From NCBI GenBank assembly GCA_039933635.1, contig JBDTNQ010000070.1, positions 1 through 23,659 of the forward strand: 23,659 nucleotides of DNA. Reading direction: 5' to 3'. A program made the translations under genes and the position numbers. The DNA comes from JBDTNQ01 sp039933635. Its GTDB lineage: Bacteria > Acidobacteriota > Vicinamibacteria > Vicinamibacterales > SCN-69-37. The number at the start of each line of letters is the position of its first letter. The first letter of the stretch is position 1. Below, one piece after another: positions 8,428 to 15,619 of the stretch. The notes under the pieces are model-generated. The model searched no databases, was not told the DNA's origin, and saw nothing but the letters and a program-made list of their open reading frames with translations.

Positions 8428-9006
8428 TTACTTTTCAATTCGATAGTAGCCCATCTGATCCGCCGCGTTGCGGGTCAGGTCCTGCAGCCCTTCGAAGCGG
8501 ACCTTGTAGACGGATTCCTTCGTGCGGGAAAACGGGATCTCCATGCCATTGGGCATCGAGACCTTGTAGAGCTGCACGATCCGGTACTTGGTCGGGTTGA
8601 TGGGATCGAGCGCCGTGAACATCACGCACTGCTGTGTGGGCGTCAGGATGGCGGTGCCGCCGCCGAACCAGAACGCGTCGCCGGCGCCGACGCTTTCCTT
8701 GCCGACGTTATCGAACGCCTGCTGGAGGGTGATGTAGGTCTGCTCGAGCATCGTGCACTCCACAGCCGCGCGCTCGCTGACCGTGAAGGCCTGGACGTAC
8801 CCGAGGCCCTGTTCGGCCTCGATGTACTTCTTCTCCGCCTTGTACGTGAAGCTCGTGTCGCCCTGCGTGAGACCGACCTCCGCGCCGGATCCGGGCACGC
8901 CGGCGGTGTGCGTCGTGTACGTGGGCGGCGTGCCCGTCGCGGCCGCCGTGACGCCCACGAAGATACGCGCCATCCCGAGGTGAATCTTTCCAGGTGCAAA
9001 GGCCAT
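8428..9006 (-). CDS. Major tail tube protein
   Basis: This 192-residue protein has the size and layout of siphovirus tail tube subunits. It starts MAFAPGKIHLGMARIFVG, contains the DTSFTYKAEKKYIEAEQGLG segment typical of the tube fold, where an early strand leads into a helix, and ends with IPFSRTKESVYKVRFEGLQD followed by a short C-terminal tail (ADQMGYYRIEK). It polymerises as hexamer rings around the tape measure. The ATG has GAGGGAG at good spacing. Position before the chaperone pair and tape measure supports the call; the HNH gene now separates it from the chaperones. The assignment combines position, length and the general pattern, as I see no single diagnostic motif. Confidence 0.8.
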   Translation of the reverse strand: MAFAPGKIHLGMARIFVGVTAAATGTPPTYTTHTAGVPGSGAEVGLTQGDTSFTYKAEKKYIEAEQGLGYVQAFTVSERAAVECTMLEQTYITLQQAFDNVGKESVGAGDAFWFGGGTAILTPTQQCVMFTALDPINPTKYRIVQLYKVSMPNGMEIPFSRTKESVYKVRFEGLQDLTRNAADQMGYYRIEK

Positions 9007-9024
9007 GTTGTCGTCTCCCTCTCG

Positions 9025-9765
9025 TCAGAGCGCGATGGCGCGCTCAACCGTGGTCCGCACCGCGAACCCCTCTCCATTGGTGCCGCCCGTGAACGTCACG
9101 CCCATGCACGCCACGAACATGTCCGTGCCTGGCGTGCCCACCGCCACCGTGGCGCCCACGATCGACCCGTTCGGCACGGTGGCGCCGATCGTGGTCGTTG
9201 AACCGTCGAAGCGCCGCATCGTCAAGGTCGCCACGATGGGCGCCGCGCCGATGACCGTCGTCACCACGAGCTCGACGTTCGCGTTGCCATACTCGGACGT
9301 GTCGATCGCGTCCCCGGCGGTGAACGTCCCGGCGCCGCTGCCGGTCACCGCCACGGCACCCAGCGCCACGGCGACGGGCGAGAATCGGTTGACGGCATCG
9401 ATCTGGATGCCGACCAGCCCGAGGTTCGGATGCACCCGAGCGTTCGCGTCTGTCAGCGCTCGATTCAGCGAGCCCGTCCCGCCGTAGTGCGCATCGAGCG
9501 CGAGCTGTACCCGCTCCCCTTGCAGCGTCCGGTAGAGCTGACTCGCCGTGACGTCCGCCTGGCGCCGCTGCAGCTCAAGCACCAGCGGGCCCAGCGCGTT
9601 GTCGTCGTCGATGGCCTCGAACACGGTCTCGACGTTGTTCGCTGCGCCCTCCGCTACCGACCCCGGATCCGCGTCGCTCTCGCCGATCGCGTCCTGGAAC
9701 ACCTGCGCCTGCGTGGCGACGGAGTCCAAGATTTCGAGGAGCGACGCGATCGGAAGGGTCGACAT
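9025..9765 (-). CDS. Probable virion structural protein, function unknown
   Basis: The 246-residue protein has a helical, acidic N-terminal third (LLEILDSVATQAQVFQDAIG, ETVFEAIDDDNALGPLVLEL) and a beta-rich C-terminal half with many Thr, Val and Gly residues (VELVVTTVIGAAPIVATLTM, GATVAVGTPGTDMFVACMG). Such a helix-then-beta-sandwich layout is common in phage virion proteins. It lies just before the tail tube gene in transcription order, so a tail or neck role is plausible. The ATG comes three bases after the previous stop (TAA CCG ATG) with no clear Shine-Dalgarno, which suggests translational coupling. I do not recognise a family. Confidence 0.75.
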   Translation of the reverse strand: MSTLPIASLLEILDSVATQAQVFQDAIGESDADPGSVAEGAANNVETVFEAIDDDNALGPLVLELQRRQADVTASQLYRTLQGERVQLALDAHYGGTGSLNRALTDANARVHPNLGLVGIQIDAVNRFSPVAVALGAVAVTGSGAGTFTAGDAIDTSEYGNANVELVVTTVIGAAPIVATLTMRRFDGSTTTIGATVPNGSIVGATVAVGTPGTDMFVACMGVTFTGGTNGEGFAVRTTVERAIAL

Positions 9766-9768
9766 CGG

Positions 9769-10218
9769 TTACTTGCTGTCCGCGGCCGCCGCGGGCTTCG
9801 CCTCGGGCGTCTTCGCGTCGGCGACCTTCGGCTTTTTCACGTCGGCCGCCTGTTCCGCCCCGGGCTTCGCCTCTGGCGCGGCGCGCTTCTTCTCGTCCGC
9901 TGCCAAACGCTGCTGCTCGGCGTCGATCTGGGCGTCCAGCTTCTCGAGGTCGCCGAGGAGCACCTTGCGGGCGTTCTCGAGGAGCGAGATCCGTTCGTGC
10001 GGTTTCGCGGCCGCCACGGCCGCGGCCAGCTCGGCTTCGGCGCGATCCTTGAATCCAATCGGCCGTTCCTCGCCCGTCGCGGTGACCTCATTGACCAGGT
10101 GCCGCACTTCGTGGGCGATGTCGGGCCGGAGCTCGACGTCGGTGCCGCCCACGAGCACGCCGCCGTCATGGGGCAATAGGGCGCCGAGTTTCACGCGATA
10201 CAACTGAGTTCCGTCCAT
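9769..10218 (-). CDS. Small phage protein with coiled-coil and Ala/Lys-rich tail
   Basis: I start at the ATG at 10218 (MDGTQLYRVKLGALLPHDGG) because GGGAGAG lies just upstream; the frame is open a few codons further but that extension encodes the ribosome binding site itself. The 149-residue product has a compact N-terminal part (VELRPDIAHEVRHLVNEVTA), which recalls short beta-helix domains of head or neck proteins, then a charged helix (RISLLENARKVLLGDLEKLD) likely to form a coiled coil, then a tail from about residue 112 dominated by Ala, Lys, Pro and Glu. No family recognised. The low-complexity tail suggests a flexible linker or interaction segment. Confidence 0.7.
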   Translation of the reverse strand: MDGTQLYRVKLGALLPHDGGVLVGGTDVELRPDIAHEVRHLVNEVTATGEERPIGFKDRAEAELAAAVAAAKPHERISLLENARKVLLGDLEKLDAQIDAEQQRLAADEKKRAAPEAKPGAEQAADVKKPKVADAKTPEAKPAAAADSK

Positions 10219-10251
10219 GGGTCTCTCCCTCTCCAAATCTGTGCGTGCGGA

Positions 10252-10617
10252 CTACTCCTCGGCCGACGGTGCACTCGGCGACGCGTCGCCGCTCTCCGTG
10301 CCGGCGTCGACCGCGGGCTCCGCCGGGGACGACGGCGCTTCGGGCGTCGCCGGTTCGGTCTCGTGCGATAGCTCGACTTGCGGCTCGCCCGCTTCGGTCG
10401 CGGCGGACGCCTGCCAGTACGGGTGCTGCGGGTCTCGCGCTTGGATCACCAGCTCGATCAGGCGCTCACGCGTGATGACCGTGCCGTCCAGGCCGGCCGG
10501 CAGTAGATCGTTAGGCACGACGGCGACGACGGCCGCGATGACGTCGCTTGGCCGGGCGATGGGAGTCAGGTAGTTCGTGGCGCCGAGCAGAGTCAGAACG
10601 AATTGCTGGAGGTCCAT
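10252..10617 (-). CDS. Small phage protein with acidic Pro/Ala/Ser-rich tail
   Basis: The 121-residue protein starts MDLQQFVLTLLGATNYLTPI with GAGG at suitable spacing before the ATG. The first ~70 residues are hydrophobic/helical (VIAAVVAVVPNDLLPAGLDG, RERLIELVIQARD). The last ~50 are acidic and disordered-looking, made of Glu, Pro, Ala, Ser and Asp. It neighbours another small gene with a low-complexity C-terminal tail, of opposite charge. No family recognised; a neck or tail accessory role is inferred only from location. Confidence 0.7.
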   Translation of the reverse strand: MDLQQFVLTLLGATNYLTPIARPSDVIAAVVAVVPNDLLPAGLDGTVITRERLIELVIQARDPQHPYWQASAATEAGEPQVELSHETEPATPEAPSSPAEPAVDAGTESGDASPSAPSAEE

Positions 10618-10624
10618 GAAAGCC

Positions 10625-10957
10625 TCAGGAAAAGATGCCGACCGTGACAGTCGTCACGCCGGAGTAAGTGAGCTGCACGCGGCCATTGGCGTCGACGTAG
10701 CCGACCGGGGGGACCTTGATCTTCGCCCGCGCGCCGGCGCCGACCGCCACCACGATGTCGTGCGCGGTGTTGGAGACACCGAACGTGCCGCACGCCTGTT
10801 GAGCCGGGACCGTGACGTTGATGCCACCGCCGCCCCCGTTGACCACCTCAACGTGTTCATTGCCGCCGAACTGAAAGCTGTCCCCGCCGCCCGCCGCGGC
10901 CGCGAACGTCGGCGTGATGCCCGCCTTGGTGATCTGCTGGACTGCCAGAATGGCCAT
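10625..10957 (-). CDS. Small conserved-looking virion protein, beta-rich
   Basis: The 110-residue protein (MAILAVQQITKAGITPTFAA, then AAGGGDSFQFGGNEHVEVVN) has the pattern of a small protein often found beside phage head and neck genes: an N-terminal strand, a TPTFAAAAGGGD turn, and an HVEVVNGGGGGINVTVP strand pair, ending in strands (RVQLTYSGVTTVTVGIF). I recall similar proteins annotated only as hypothetical phage protein; the role may be decoration or structural. The ATG has GAGGAG eight bases upstream, a strong ribosome binding site, suggesting high expression as for a virion component. Confidence 0.75.
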   Translation of the reverse strand: MAILAVQQITKAGITPTFAAAAGGGDSFQFGGNEHVEVVNGGGGGINVTVPAQQACGTFGVSNTAHDIVVAVGAGARAKIKVPPVGYVDANGRVQLTYSGVTTVTVGIFS

Positions 10958-10969
10958 GAGTCGATCTCC

Positions 10970-11473
10970 TCAGTTCACGGTCCGCACGAGCAGAATGACC
11001 GTGGCGGTTTTCACAAGCGTGGGCTCGGCGTTCTCGCGCACGCGAATCGGGTCGTAGTCCTCGTCATCGACGTCGACGGTCCCGGCCATCATCGGGAACA
11101 GCCGTGCCTCATCGCCTGGGCCCTCGAACATCCGGCGGACCGCCAGGACGTAGCGTTCGACCTGGTCGGTGATCGTCTCTTCGACGCTACCGCCGACATA
11201 GAAACGGACGGCTAGCGTGTGGAGGCGGCTGCGCGACCATTGCGAGTCCCCGAGGCGCACGCTCGAGAGGCCATGAATCTCCGCGAGCGGTAACGTTTCG
11301 AGCGTCTTCTTCTCGGTCGTACGCACCGTCGCGAGGGGCGACATCGGCAGGCCATCGCCGAACTCACCGGACACCTGAGCGAGCGCCTGCAGGTAGGCCT
11401 CGCCGAGGAGCAGCGCCTTCAGGCCGCGCTTGGCGTTCGTGATCGACGCGACGCCGGCGACGCTGGTCGTCAT
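10970..11473 (-). CDS. Neck protein, tail terminator/completion candidate
   Basis: The 167-residue protein starts at an ATG overlapping the previous stop (ATGA), with GGAGCGGAGG directly upstream. The pattern of an N-terminal helix (RGLKALLLGEAYLQALAQVS), central strands (RSRLHTLAVRFYVGG), a helix (ITDQVERYVLAVRRMFEG) and final strands (VKTATVILLVRTVN) fits the alpha/beta layout of tail terminator proteins that cap the tail at the neck. The gene follows the gpG/gp10-like gene, as in HK97-type neck clusters. The call rests on order and secondary-structure impression. Confidence 0.55.
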   Translation of the reverse strand: MTTSVAGVASITNAKRGLKALLLGEAYLQALAQVSGEFGDGLPMSPLATVRTTEKKTLETLPLAEIHGLSSVRLGDSQWSRSRLHTLAVRFYVGGSVEETITDQVERYVLAVRRMFEGPGDEARLFPMMAGTVDVDDEDYDPIRVRENAEPTLVKTATVILLVRTVN

Positions 11474-12006
11474 GCCTCCGCTCCCGCCTGGATGGCTGCG
11501 CGCGTGCGGAGACCGGCCTTCTTTGCCTGGTCAACGCTGTAGGCGTGAAGCAATCGCCCGAGGGTCTCGGACGCGTTCCGGAGGAGGAACAGAAACCGGC
11601 GCTGCGGCGGTCGTCCGGATTTGGTCGGACGCTGGTGGTACTTTCCGTAGCTGAGCTTCGTGCCAATCACGAGGCCGCCCTTGCCCGCGTCGAAGATGCC
11701 CTCCGGACCCGGCGACGTCCCATCAAACGTCAGCGATTCCTTGAGCGCGCCCGTGCGCACGAGGATCGGTCGGCCGGGGAAATGCTTCGCTTTCCACGCC
11801 GCATAGTCTTCCGAGAGCGGCGCCCACCCGCCAACGCCCCCGCCTTCGCTGTCAAAGTTGTCCGCGATGTCACGGTAGAGCTTCGGCGCGGCATACCGCC
11901 GCCAGAAGTCGGTGAGGTCCTCAAGCGATCCGCGTAAACGCACCAGCGCCACGTCGGCCACGTCGCCGTCGATGGACATCTGGAGTCGGAAGGCTTGGAA
12001 CGGCAT
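11470..12006 (-). CDS. Virion morphogenesis protein, Mu gpG / HK97 gp10-like
   Basis: The 178-residue protein contains WAPLSEDYAAWKAKHFPGRP followed by ILVRTGALKESLT, which is the signature pattern of Mu gpG-type virion morphogenesis and HK97 gp10-type proteins (W-x-PLS...Y...K ... iLv-TG-L-SL). A later GTKLSYGKYHQRPTKSGRPP with RRFLF continues the typical 'y...hq.g.....pRpf' element. The N terminus includes a helix (LRGSLEDLTDFWRRYAAPKL). Its role is in head-tail joining. It overlaps the upstream connector stop by one base (TGATG) and the downstream gene by four (ATGA), so all three are probably translated together. Confidence 0.85.
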   Translation of the reverse strand: MPFQAFRLQMSIDGDVADVALVRLRGSLEDLTDFWRRYAAPKLYRDIADNFDSEGGGVGGWAPLSEDYAAWKAKHFPGRPILVRTGALKESLTFDGTSPGPEGIFDAGKGGLVIGTKLSYGKYHQRPTKSGRPPQRRFLFLLRNASETLGRLLHAYSVDQAKKAGLRTRAAIQAGAEA

Positions 12007-12482
12007 CAGAATTCCTGCGCCCGCGTGGCCCGCGGGCTGTCGATCTCAAAGTCCTCAGGCGGGTCGTCCGCAAATGACCCGCTCCGTTCGTCTGGCGTCT
12101 TGCTCGCCTCAAGGTCCGTGCGCGTGGCCCCGGGCAGCTCGTAGGGGTCGTCCGCGTCTTTCAGGGCTTTCAGTCGATCGCGGTAGTCCTTCTCCGTGAC
12201 TTTCGCCGCTTCGAGCAAGCTGACATCAACCCCGAGCCCGCGCGCCCGCAGCACCTTCGCGAGTGCTCCAGTCGCGACCAAGTCCTTCAACATCACCCGG
12301 GCCTCGGTCGCGCTCGCCGCCACGGGCGTGACGTAGCCGAGGTTGGTCAGGATCGCGTTGAGCTCGGATTCCACGCGGTTGAGATAGTCCTGGGCCTGCC
12401 CCTCGGTCGGCACACTCGACGTGTTGATCGGGATCGAGGGGGCGAGGCCACGAATGTCCGAGACCTGCGCGTACGTGGACAC
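12006..12482 (-). CDS. Head-tail connector / adaptor protein
   Basis: The 158-residue protein begins with GTG immediately after the preceding TGA. It starts MSTYAQVSDIRGLAPSIPIN and continues with helices (AQDYLNRVESELNAILTNLG, VMLKDLVATGALAKVLRARG, KVTEKDYRDRLKALKDADD). This all-helical N-terminal layout, with an opening that assigns positions along a grid, is that of gp6/gp15-type head-completion adaptors. The last ~40 residues are acidic and likely disordered. Location just before the gpG-like gene agrees with a head-tail connector. No catalytic role expected. Confidence 0.7.
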   Translation of the reverse strand: MSTYAQVSDIRGLAPSIPINTSSVPTEGQAQDYLNRVESELNAILTNLGYVTPVAASATEARVMLKDLVATGALAKVLRARGLGVDVSLLEAAKVTEKDYRDRLKALKDADDPYELPGATRTDLEASKTPDERSGSFADDPPEDFEIDSPRATRAQEF

Positions 12483-12932
12483 TCACTCCACCCACAGCAG
12501 AACCGTGCCGGTCTTCGCGCTGCCGGCGTTCGCGACCACGAGATCGACGGTGCCGGAGGGCTCGATCAGCACCATGGGGTCGAGCCGTGCGATCTTGCTG
12601 GTCGCGTTGCTCAGGTCCGCGCCGGCGCCGAACAGGAGGTCCACGCCGTTGGCGTCCACGAGCGTCACGTCGTAGAGGTCGGTCGGCTGCGTGCCGCCGG
12701 CCCCCGGCACGAACTTGACCTGGCGGATGCGCGCGCGCTTCGTCGCGAACGCGTTGCCGCTGACCGCCCCGCCGGCGGTCGACGTCCATGCGATCGAGAT
12801 GCGCGTGAGCGTGCTCGTCATCGCGGTCGAGGTCGTCGTGACCGTGCCGACGGCCAGGAGCCGCACGGGCAGCGCGACGAGCGCCGTCGCGATCGCGAGG
12901 AGGACGGCGATGATGAGCGACCGGGACCGCAT
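12483..12932 (-). CDS. Small protein with hydrophobic N terminus, unknown role
   Basis: I start at the ATG at 12932, two bases after the upstream TAG; the frame is open further but that part is the Arg/Ala-rich shadow of the zinc-finger gene. The 149-residue product opens with MRSRSLIIAVLLAIATALVA and continues LPVRLLAVG, a basic end plus hydrophobic stretch of about 22 residues that looks like a signal peptide or membrane anchor. The rest is beta-type (TLTRISIAWTSTAGGAVSGN, DLYDVTLVDANGVDLLFGAG) and resembles small virion proteins. A signal-like segment in a head-neck gene is unusual. No family recognised. Confidence 0.7.
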   Translation of the reverse strand: MRSRSLIIAVLLAIATALVALPVRLLAVGTVTTTSTAMTSTLTRISIAWTSTAGGAVSGNAFATKRARIRQVKFVPGAGGTQPTDLYDVTLVDANGVDLLFGAGADLSNATSKIARLDPMVLIEPSGTVDLVVANAGSAKTGTVLLWVE

Positions 12933-12934
12933 GG

Positions 12935-13495
12935 CTAGAGCTCGGCCTCGCGCGTCGCACGCGTGTTTTGCCAGTTGAGGGGCCGCGCCTGCTCGAGCGC
13001 CGCCTCGTCCGCCTCGGCTTTGGACTCTTCCTGCGCGACGACGGCCCGCTCGAACGCGTCGCGCCGCCGGTCGTAGTCGAAGTCGCTCTCGCCGGGTTGC
13101 CGCGCCGCCATCACGGGACGCTGGTCCTCCTGCGGCCGATGCCGGAGCGTGCCGTGATGCTGCAGCGCGCCAGCCGATCCGAACGCATGCCCGCATTCGC
13201 CGCAGGCGATGGGGGCGCCGGTGAATTCCTTGACGTAGCCCAATCGCACCAGGGCTTCGTCGTTCGGCTGCCCCGTCAGCGTGAAGATCTGATCCCGATC
13301 CAGCTCCGTGCCGTCGTAGGTGAACGGGCGACGCGCGACGTACGACGCCGTGCCGGACGGCACCGTCGAACGCTTTTGCGTCGCCCGCGCTTCACGGACG
13401 GGGTTCCGGGCGGCCGTCTGCACGGCTGGGGGAGGATCCTGGGCTGGCGCGATCGGGGGCTTGGGAGTGGTTCGTGTGTTCTTGGTGCTACCCAT
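12935..13495 (-). CDS. C2H2 zinc-finger protein in the head operon
   Basis: The 186-residue protein has a disordered Pro/Arg/Thr-rich N terminus (residues 1-50), a small domain (RRPFTYDGTELDRDQIFTLT followed by NDEALVRLGYV) resembling short beta elements seen in phage head-associated proteins, then a classic zinc finger: Cys98-x2-Cys101-x12-His114-x4-His119. The C-terminal third is a charged helix (FDYDRRRDAFERAVVAQEES). The zinc finger could bind nucleic acid or simply stabilise a small fold. The ATG has GAGGCG upstream. The gene lies between the major capsid gene and the neck genes, so a head-associated role is inferred. No named family recognised. Confidence 0.75.
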   Translation of the reverse strand: MGSTKNTRTTPKPPIAPAQDPPPAVQTAARNPVREARATQKRSTVPSGTASYVARRPFTYDGTELDRDQIFTLTGQPNDEALVRLGYVKEFTGAPIACGECGHAFGSAGALQHHGTLRHRPQEDQRPVMAARQPGESDFDYDRRRDAFERAVVAQEESKAEADEAALEQARPLNWQNTRATREAEL

Positions 13496-13524
13496 CTGGC
13501 ACGCCTCAACGTGGGAGCGAAGGG

Positions 13525-13551
13525 GCGCCGCACCTGGCTACGGTGCGGCGC
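13525..13551 (-). terminator. Strong hairpin after the major capsid gene (possible terminator or mRNA stabiliser)
   Basis: A perfect 10-bp inverted repeat, GCGCCGCACC and GGTGCGGCGC, flanks a seven-base loop in the 90-bp gap 34 bases after the capsid stop. The stem is very GC-rich. There is no run of T after it on either strand, so a classical Rho-independent terminator is not shown. It may reduce read-through after the capsid gene or protect the 3' end of the capsid message. Confidence 0.6.
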
Positions 13552-13585
13552 GTGGAACTCGGTGACCGCGCGTGCGCGCGCGGGA

Positions 13586-14548
13586 CTAGACCGTGACGCC
13601 GGACAGGAAGATGCCCGACCGCGTCATCGTGGCCTTCTGGTCGAAGTAGCTGTTGGCCTCGATGATGTCGATCTCGCTCTCTTCGTTCCGCATCCGCTTG
13701 ATGTACTGCGGCGCGTTCGCGGGGGCGCCCTCGCGCGCGACCCAGAAGGTGTAGGCCGCCGAGGGCTCCATGATGCTGGGCGATGCCGAGACATACATGA
13801 GGAGCGCGTTCTTGCCCCACACGCGCGTGTAGGTGACCGAACTTTCCGCCGTGCCATCCGGGCTGGTCGTGTAGATCGCCCGACCGATGAGCATCTTCGG
13901 GATCTCAAGGAGCGAGGCCACGAGCTCGGCCGAGAGCTGGCCGCGCTGCGTGTACTTGATCATGTCGACCAGATCGGGGTTGTACTTGAGCTTCGCGAAG
14001 CTCTCCCGGCCGATGACGAGCGTGTTCGCGTCGAGCCCGACCTTGCCTTCGACCTCGACCTTGTAGCCCTCGATGTCGACGGTCGGCTGACTCGCGCCGT
14101 AGTCGTCCCAGCGCGCGAAGGTCGTGCCGCCCGTCTTGTCCGTCCACACGCCCGTCTTGAAGAAGCTCGAGGCCCAGTTGACCTCGCGCTTCAGCTGCAG
14201 CTTGGCGGTGACGAACTTCGCCGAGAGGCTGTCGAGGTCGAACGGCGATCCGCCCGCGTTGCGGCGGGTGTCGTCGTCGATCTCGTGGCGGAAGGAATAC
14301 CGACGGCACGTGTACGTCGCCGTCAGGTCGGTGCCGAATCCGTGTCCGCGGCTCGGCGTGCCAGGCGCCCGGAGTTCCGCGGTGTTCCGGAACCAGGGCG
14401 ACTGCGTCATGGCCGGGATGATCCCGCTGTCCTGCGTCACCTGGACGAGGGGCGCGATCTGATCGGCGATGAACAGCGGGTACGAATAGCCGAGGACGAT
14501 GTTCGTCAGCAGCTGGTCGACATACAGGTCGCGTGGGACCGGATTCAT
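13586..14548 (-). CDS. Major capsid protein
   Basis: The 320-residue protein follows the protease/scaffold and decoration genes and has the N-terminal pattern of HK97-fold capsid proteins of the Mu-T / major capsid E-like type: MNPVPRDLYVDQLLTNIVLG, then YPLFIADQIAPLVQV. A conserved centre (GLDANTLVIGRESFAKLKYN followed by PDLVDMIKYTQRGQ) gives the typical 'a-n-t-lv-g...-f..L...p...d.iky' element used to define these capsid proteins. The end holds TFWVAREGAPANAPQYIKRM and a terminal segment with YFDQKATMTRSGIFLSGV. No N-terminal scaffold extension is present, consistent with a separate scaffold. The ATG has TAGGAG seven bases upstream. Confidence 0.92.
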   Translation of the reverse strand: MNPVPRDLYVDQLLTNIVLGYSYPLFIADQIAPLVQVTQDSGIIPAMTQSPWFRNTAELRAPGTPSRGHGFGTDLTATYTCRRYSFRHEIDDDTRRNAGGSPFDLDSLSAKFVTAKLQLKREVNWASSFFKTGVWTDKTGGTTFARWDDYGASQPTVDIEGYKVEVEGKVGLDANTLVIGRESFAKLKYNPDLVDMIKYTQRGQLSAELVASLLEIPKMLIGRAIYTTSPDGTAESSVTYTRVWGKNALLMYVSASPSIMEPSAAYTFWVAREGAPANAPQYIKRMRNEESEIDIIEANSYFDQKATMTRSGIFLSGVTV

Positions 14549-14600
14549 GGGCGTCTCCTACCTACGAAAGGCGCTAGGGTCGTTCTGCGAAATTCGCGGC

Positions 14601-14990
14601 TTAGGCCGCGAAGTAACCGCGCTCGAGCATCACGTCGATGATGTCGCCGTCCGCCGTGGACGCCGCGAGGGCGCGCGCCACGTAATAGTTCTTGTCCGTG
14701 ACGCACTTGATGAGCTTGCCGCCGTTGGCGACCTGCAGCGGGTCCCCATAGGCGATGTTCGTGCCGCTGCCGTTGACGACAGCCTTGGTGATGAGGCCGC
14801 TGATGGTGCAGACGCGCGCCGCTTCACCCGCCTTCGGTTTGTTCTGCAGAATGCCCAGGATGACATCGGCATTCGCGTCGGCGATGTCGACCTGGCCGAC
14901 CGCGGCGCCTGCCTCCACCGCGTAGAACTGCTTGGAGCTGAGGTCGTTCTCCGCCTCGAACGTTTCGTCGTGCAGGGTGCCGCTGGCCAT
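14601..14990 (-). CDS. Capsid decoration / cement protein, DUF2190-like
   Basis: I start at the ATG at 14990 (MASGTLHDETFEAENDLSSK) because AAGGAG lies six bases upstream; an earlier start would put the ribosome binding site inside the gene. The 129-residue product has the repeating pattern of DUF2190-type capsid cement proteins: FYAVEAGAAVGQVDIADANA, DVILGILQNKPKAGEAARVC, TISGLITKAVVNGSG, IAYGDPLQVANGGKLIK. These bind the outside of the capsid shell and stabilise it. Its place between the scaffold and the capsid gene is the usual one. The very good ribosome binding site suits a protein needed in hundreds of copies. Confidence 0.82.
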   Translation of the reverse strand: MASGTLHDETFEAENDLSSKQFYAVEAGAAVGQVDIADANADVILGILQNKPKAGEAARVCTISGLITKAVVNGSGTNIAYGDPLQVANGGKLIKCVTDKNYYVARALAASTADGDIIDVMLERGYFAA

Positions 14991-15049
14991 GGGTGACTCC
15001 TTACGTTCCAAAACTCGTGATCGTGCTCGGGACTGCTGCGCGCCTCGCG

Positions 15050-15619
15050 CTAGGTCTTCTTGCCGACCGTCTGTTCGCTCTCGCGGACGTACTGCTCGTA
15101 GAGCTGCCCGTCCGAATCGAGCGCCTGTTTGATGGCCTGCTCCTGCGTGAGCTGGGCATTGGCCGTCCGCAGTTCCGTGGCCTTCGCCATGACTCGCGCC
15201 GTGGCGGTGCCGGTCGCGGCCGCCACAGGGCCGCCGTGTCCGATCTCGCCCGTGGCCACCCGCGTGGTGAACCCGGCCGTGATCTTCTCGAACATGTCTT
15301 TGCTCGAAAGGTAGAGTTCCTTGAGGGACGCGCGCTGGTCGTTCGACGCCTTGCCGCCGGCGACGAGCTTCTCGATCGCGGCGTCCGCATCCCGTTCGTT
15401 CAACGCCTTCGCGCTGGCCGCGTTCTCGGTCTTCAGCGTCGCGACGTCGGCCTCGAGCGTGACCACCTTCGCCTGGAGCGGCGTCTGCTCGGCTTCCTTT
15501 GCCGTCAGCTTGGTCCGGAGATCCTTCACCACGGGCGAGGCCTCAATCGCCGCGGCGAAGGCGGTCTCGTCGATCTGCACATCCTTGCCGTCCGTGGACT
15601 TCAGCGTGACTTTGGCCAT
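15050..15619 (-). CDS. Scaffold protein from internal in-frame start (Mu Z-like)
   Basis: Inside the protease gene, at codon 277, an ATG (MAKVTLKSTDGKDVQIDE) is preceded by GAGGAAGAGGGAAAC, a much better ribosome binding site than the one before the full-length gene. The 189-residue product corresponds to the free scaffold, as Mu gene Z lies in frame inside gene I. The product is a helical coiled-coil protein (VVTLEADVATLKTENAASAK) ending in basic residues (EQTVGKKT). Scaffold must exceed protease in the prohead, which the stronger internal start would provide. Seen: the site and frame. Inferred: that it is used. Confidence 0.7.
   Translation of the reverse strand: MAKVTLKSTDGKDVQIDETAFAAAIEASPVVKDLRTKLTAKEAEQTPLQAKVVTLEADVATLKTENAASAKALNERDADAAIEKLVAGGKASNDQRASLKELYLSSKDMFEKITAGFTTRVATGEIGHGGPVAAATGTATARVMAKATELRTANAQLTQEQAIKQALDSDGQLYEQYVRESEQTVGKKT

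Noticed and set aside
12933..13196. Upstream extension of the small hydrophobic-N-terminus protein
   Set aside because: It lies wholly inside the zinc-finger gene in another frame and is almost only Arg, Ala and Gly. The ATG at 12932 two bases after the stop is the natural start.
12968..14641. A 557-codon plus-strand frame opposite the capsid and zinc-finger genes
   Set aside because: Arg/Val/Asp-rich shadow of well-supported minus-strand genes, including the capsid protein.
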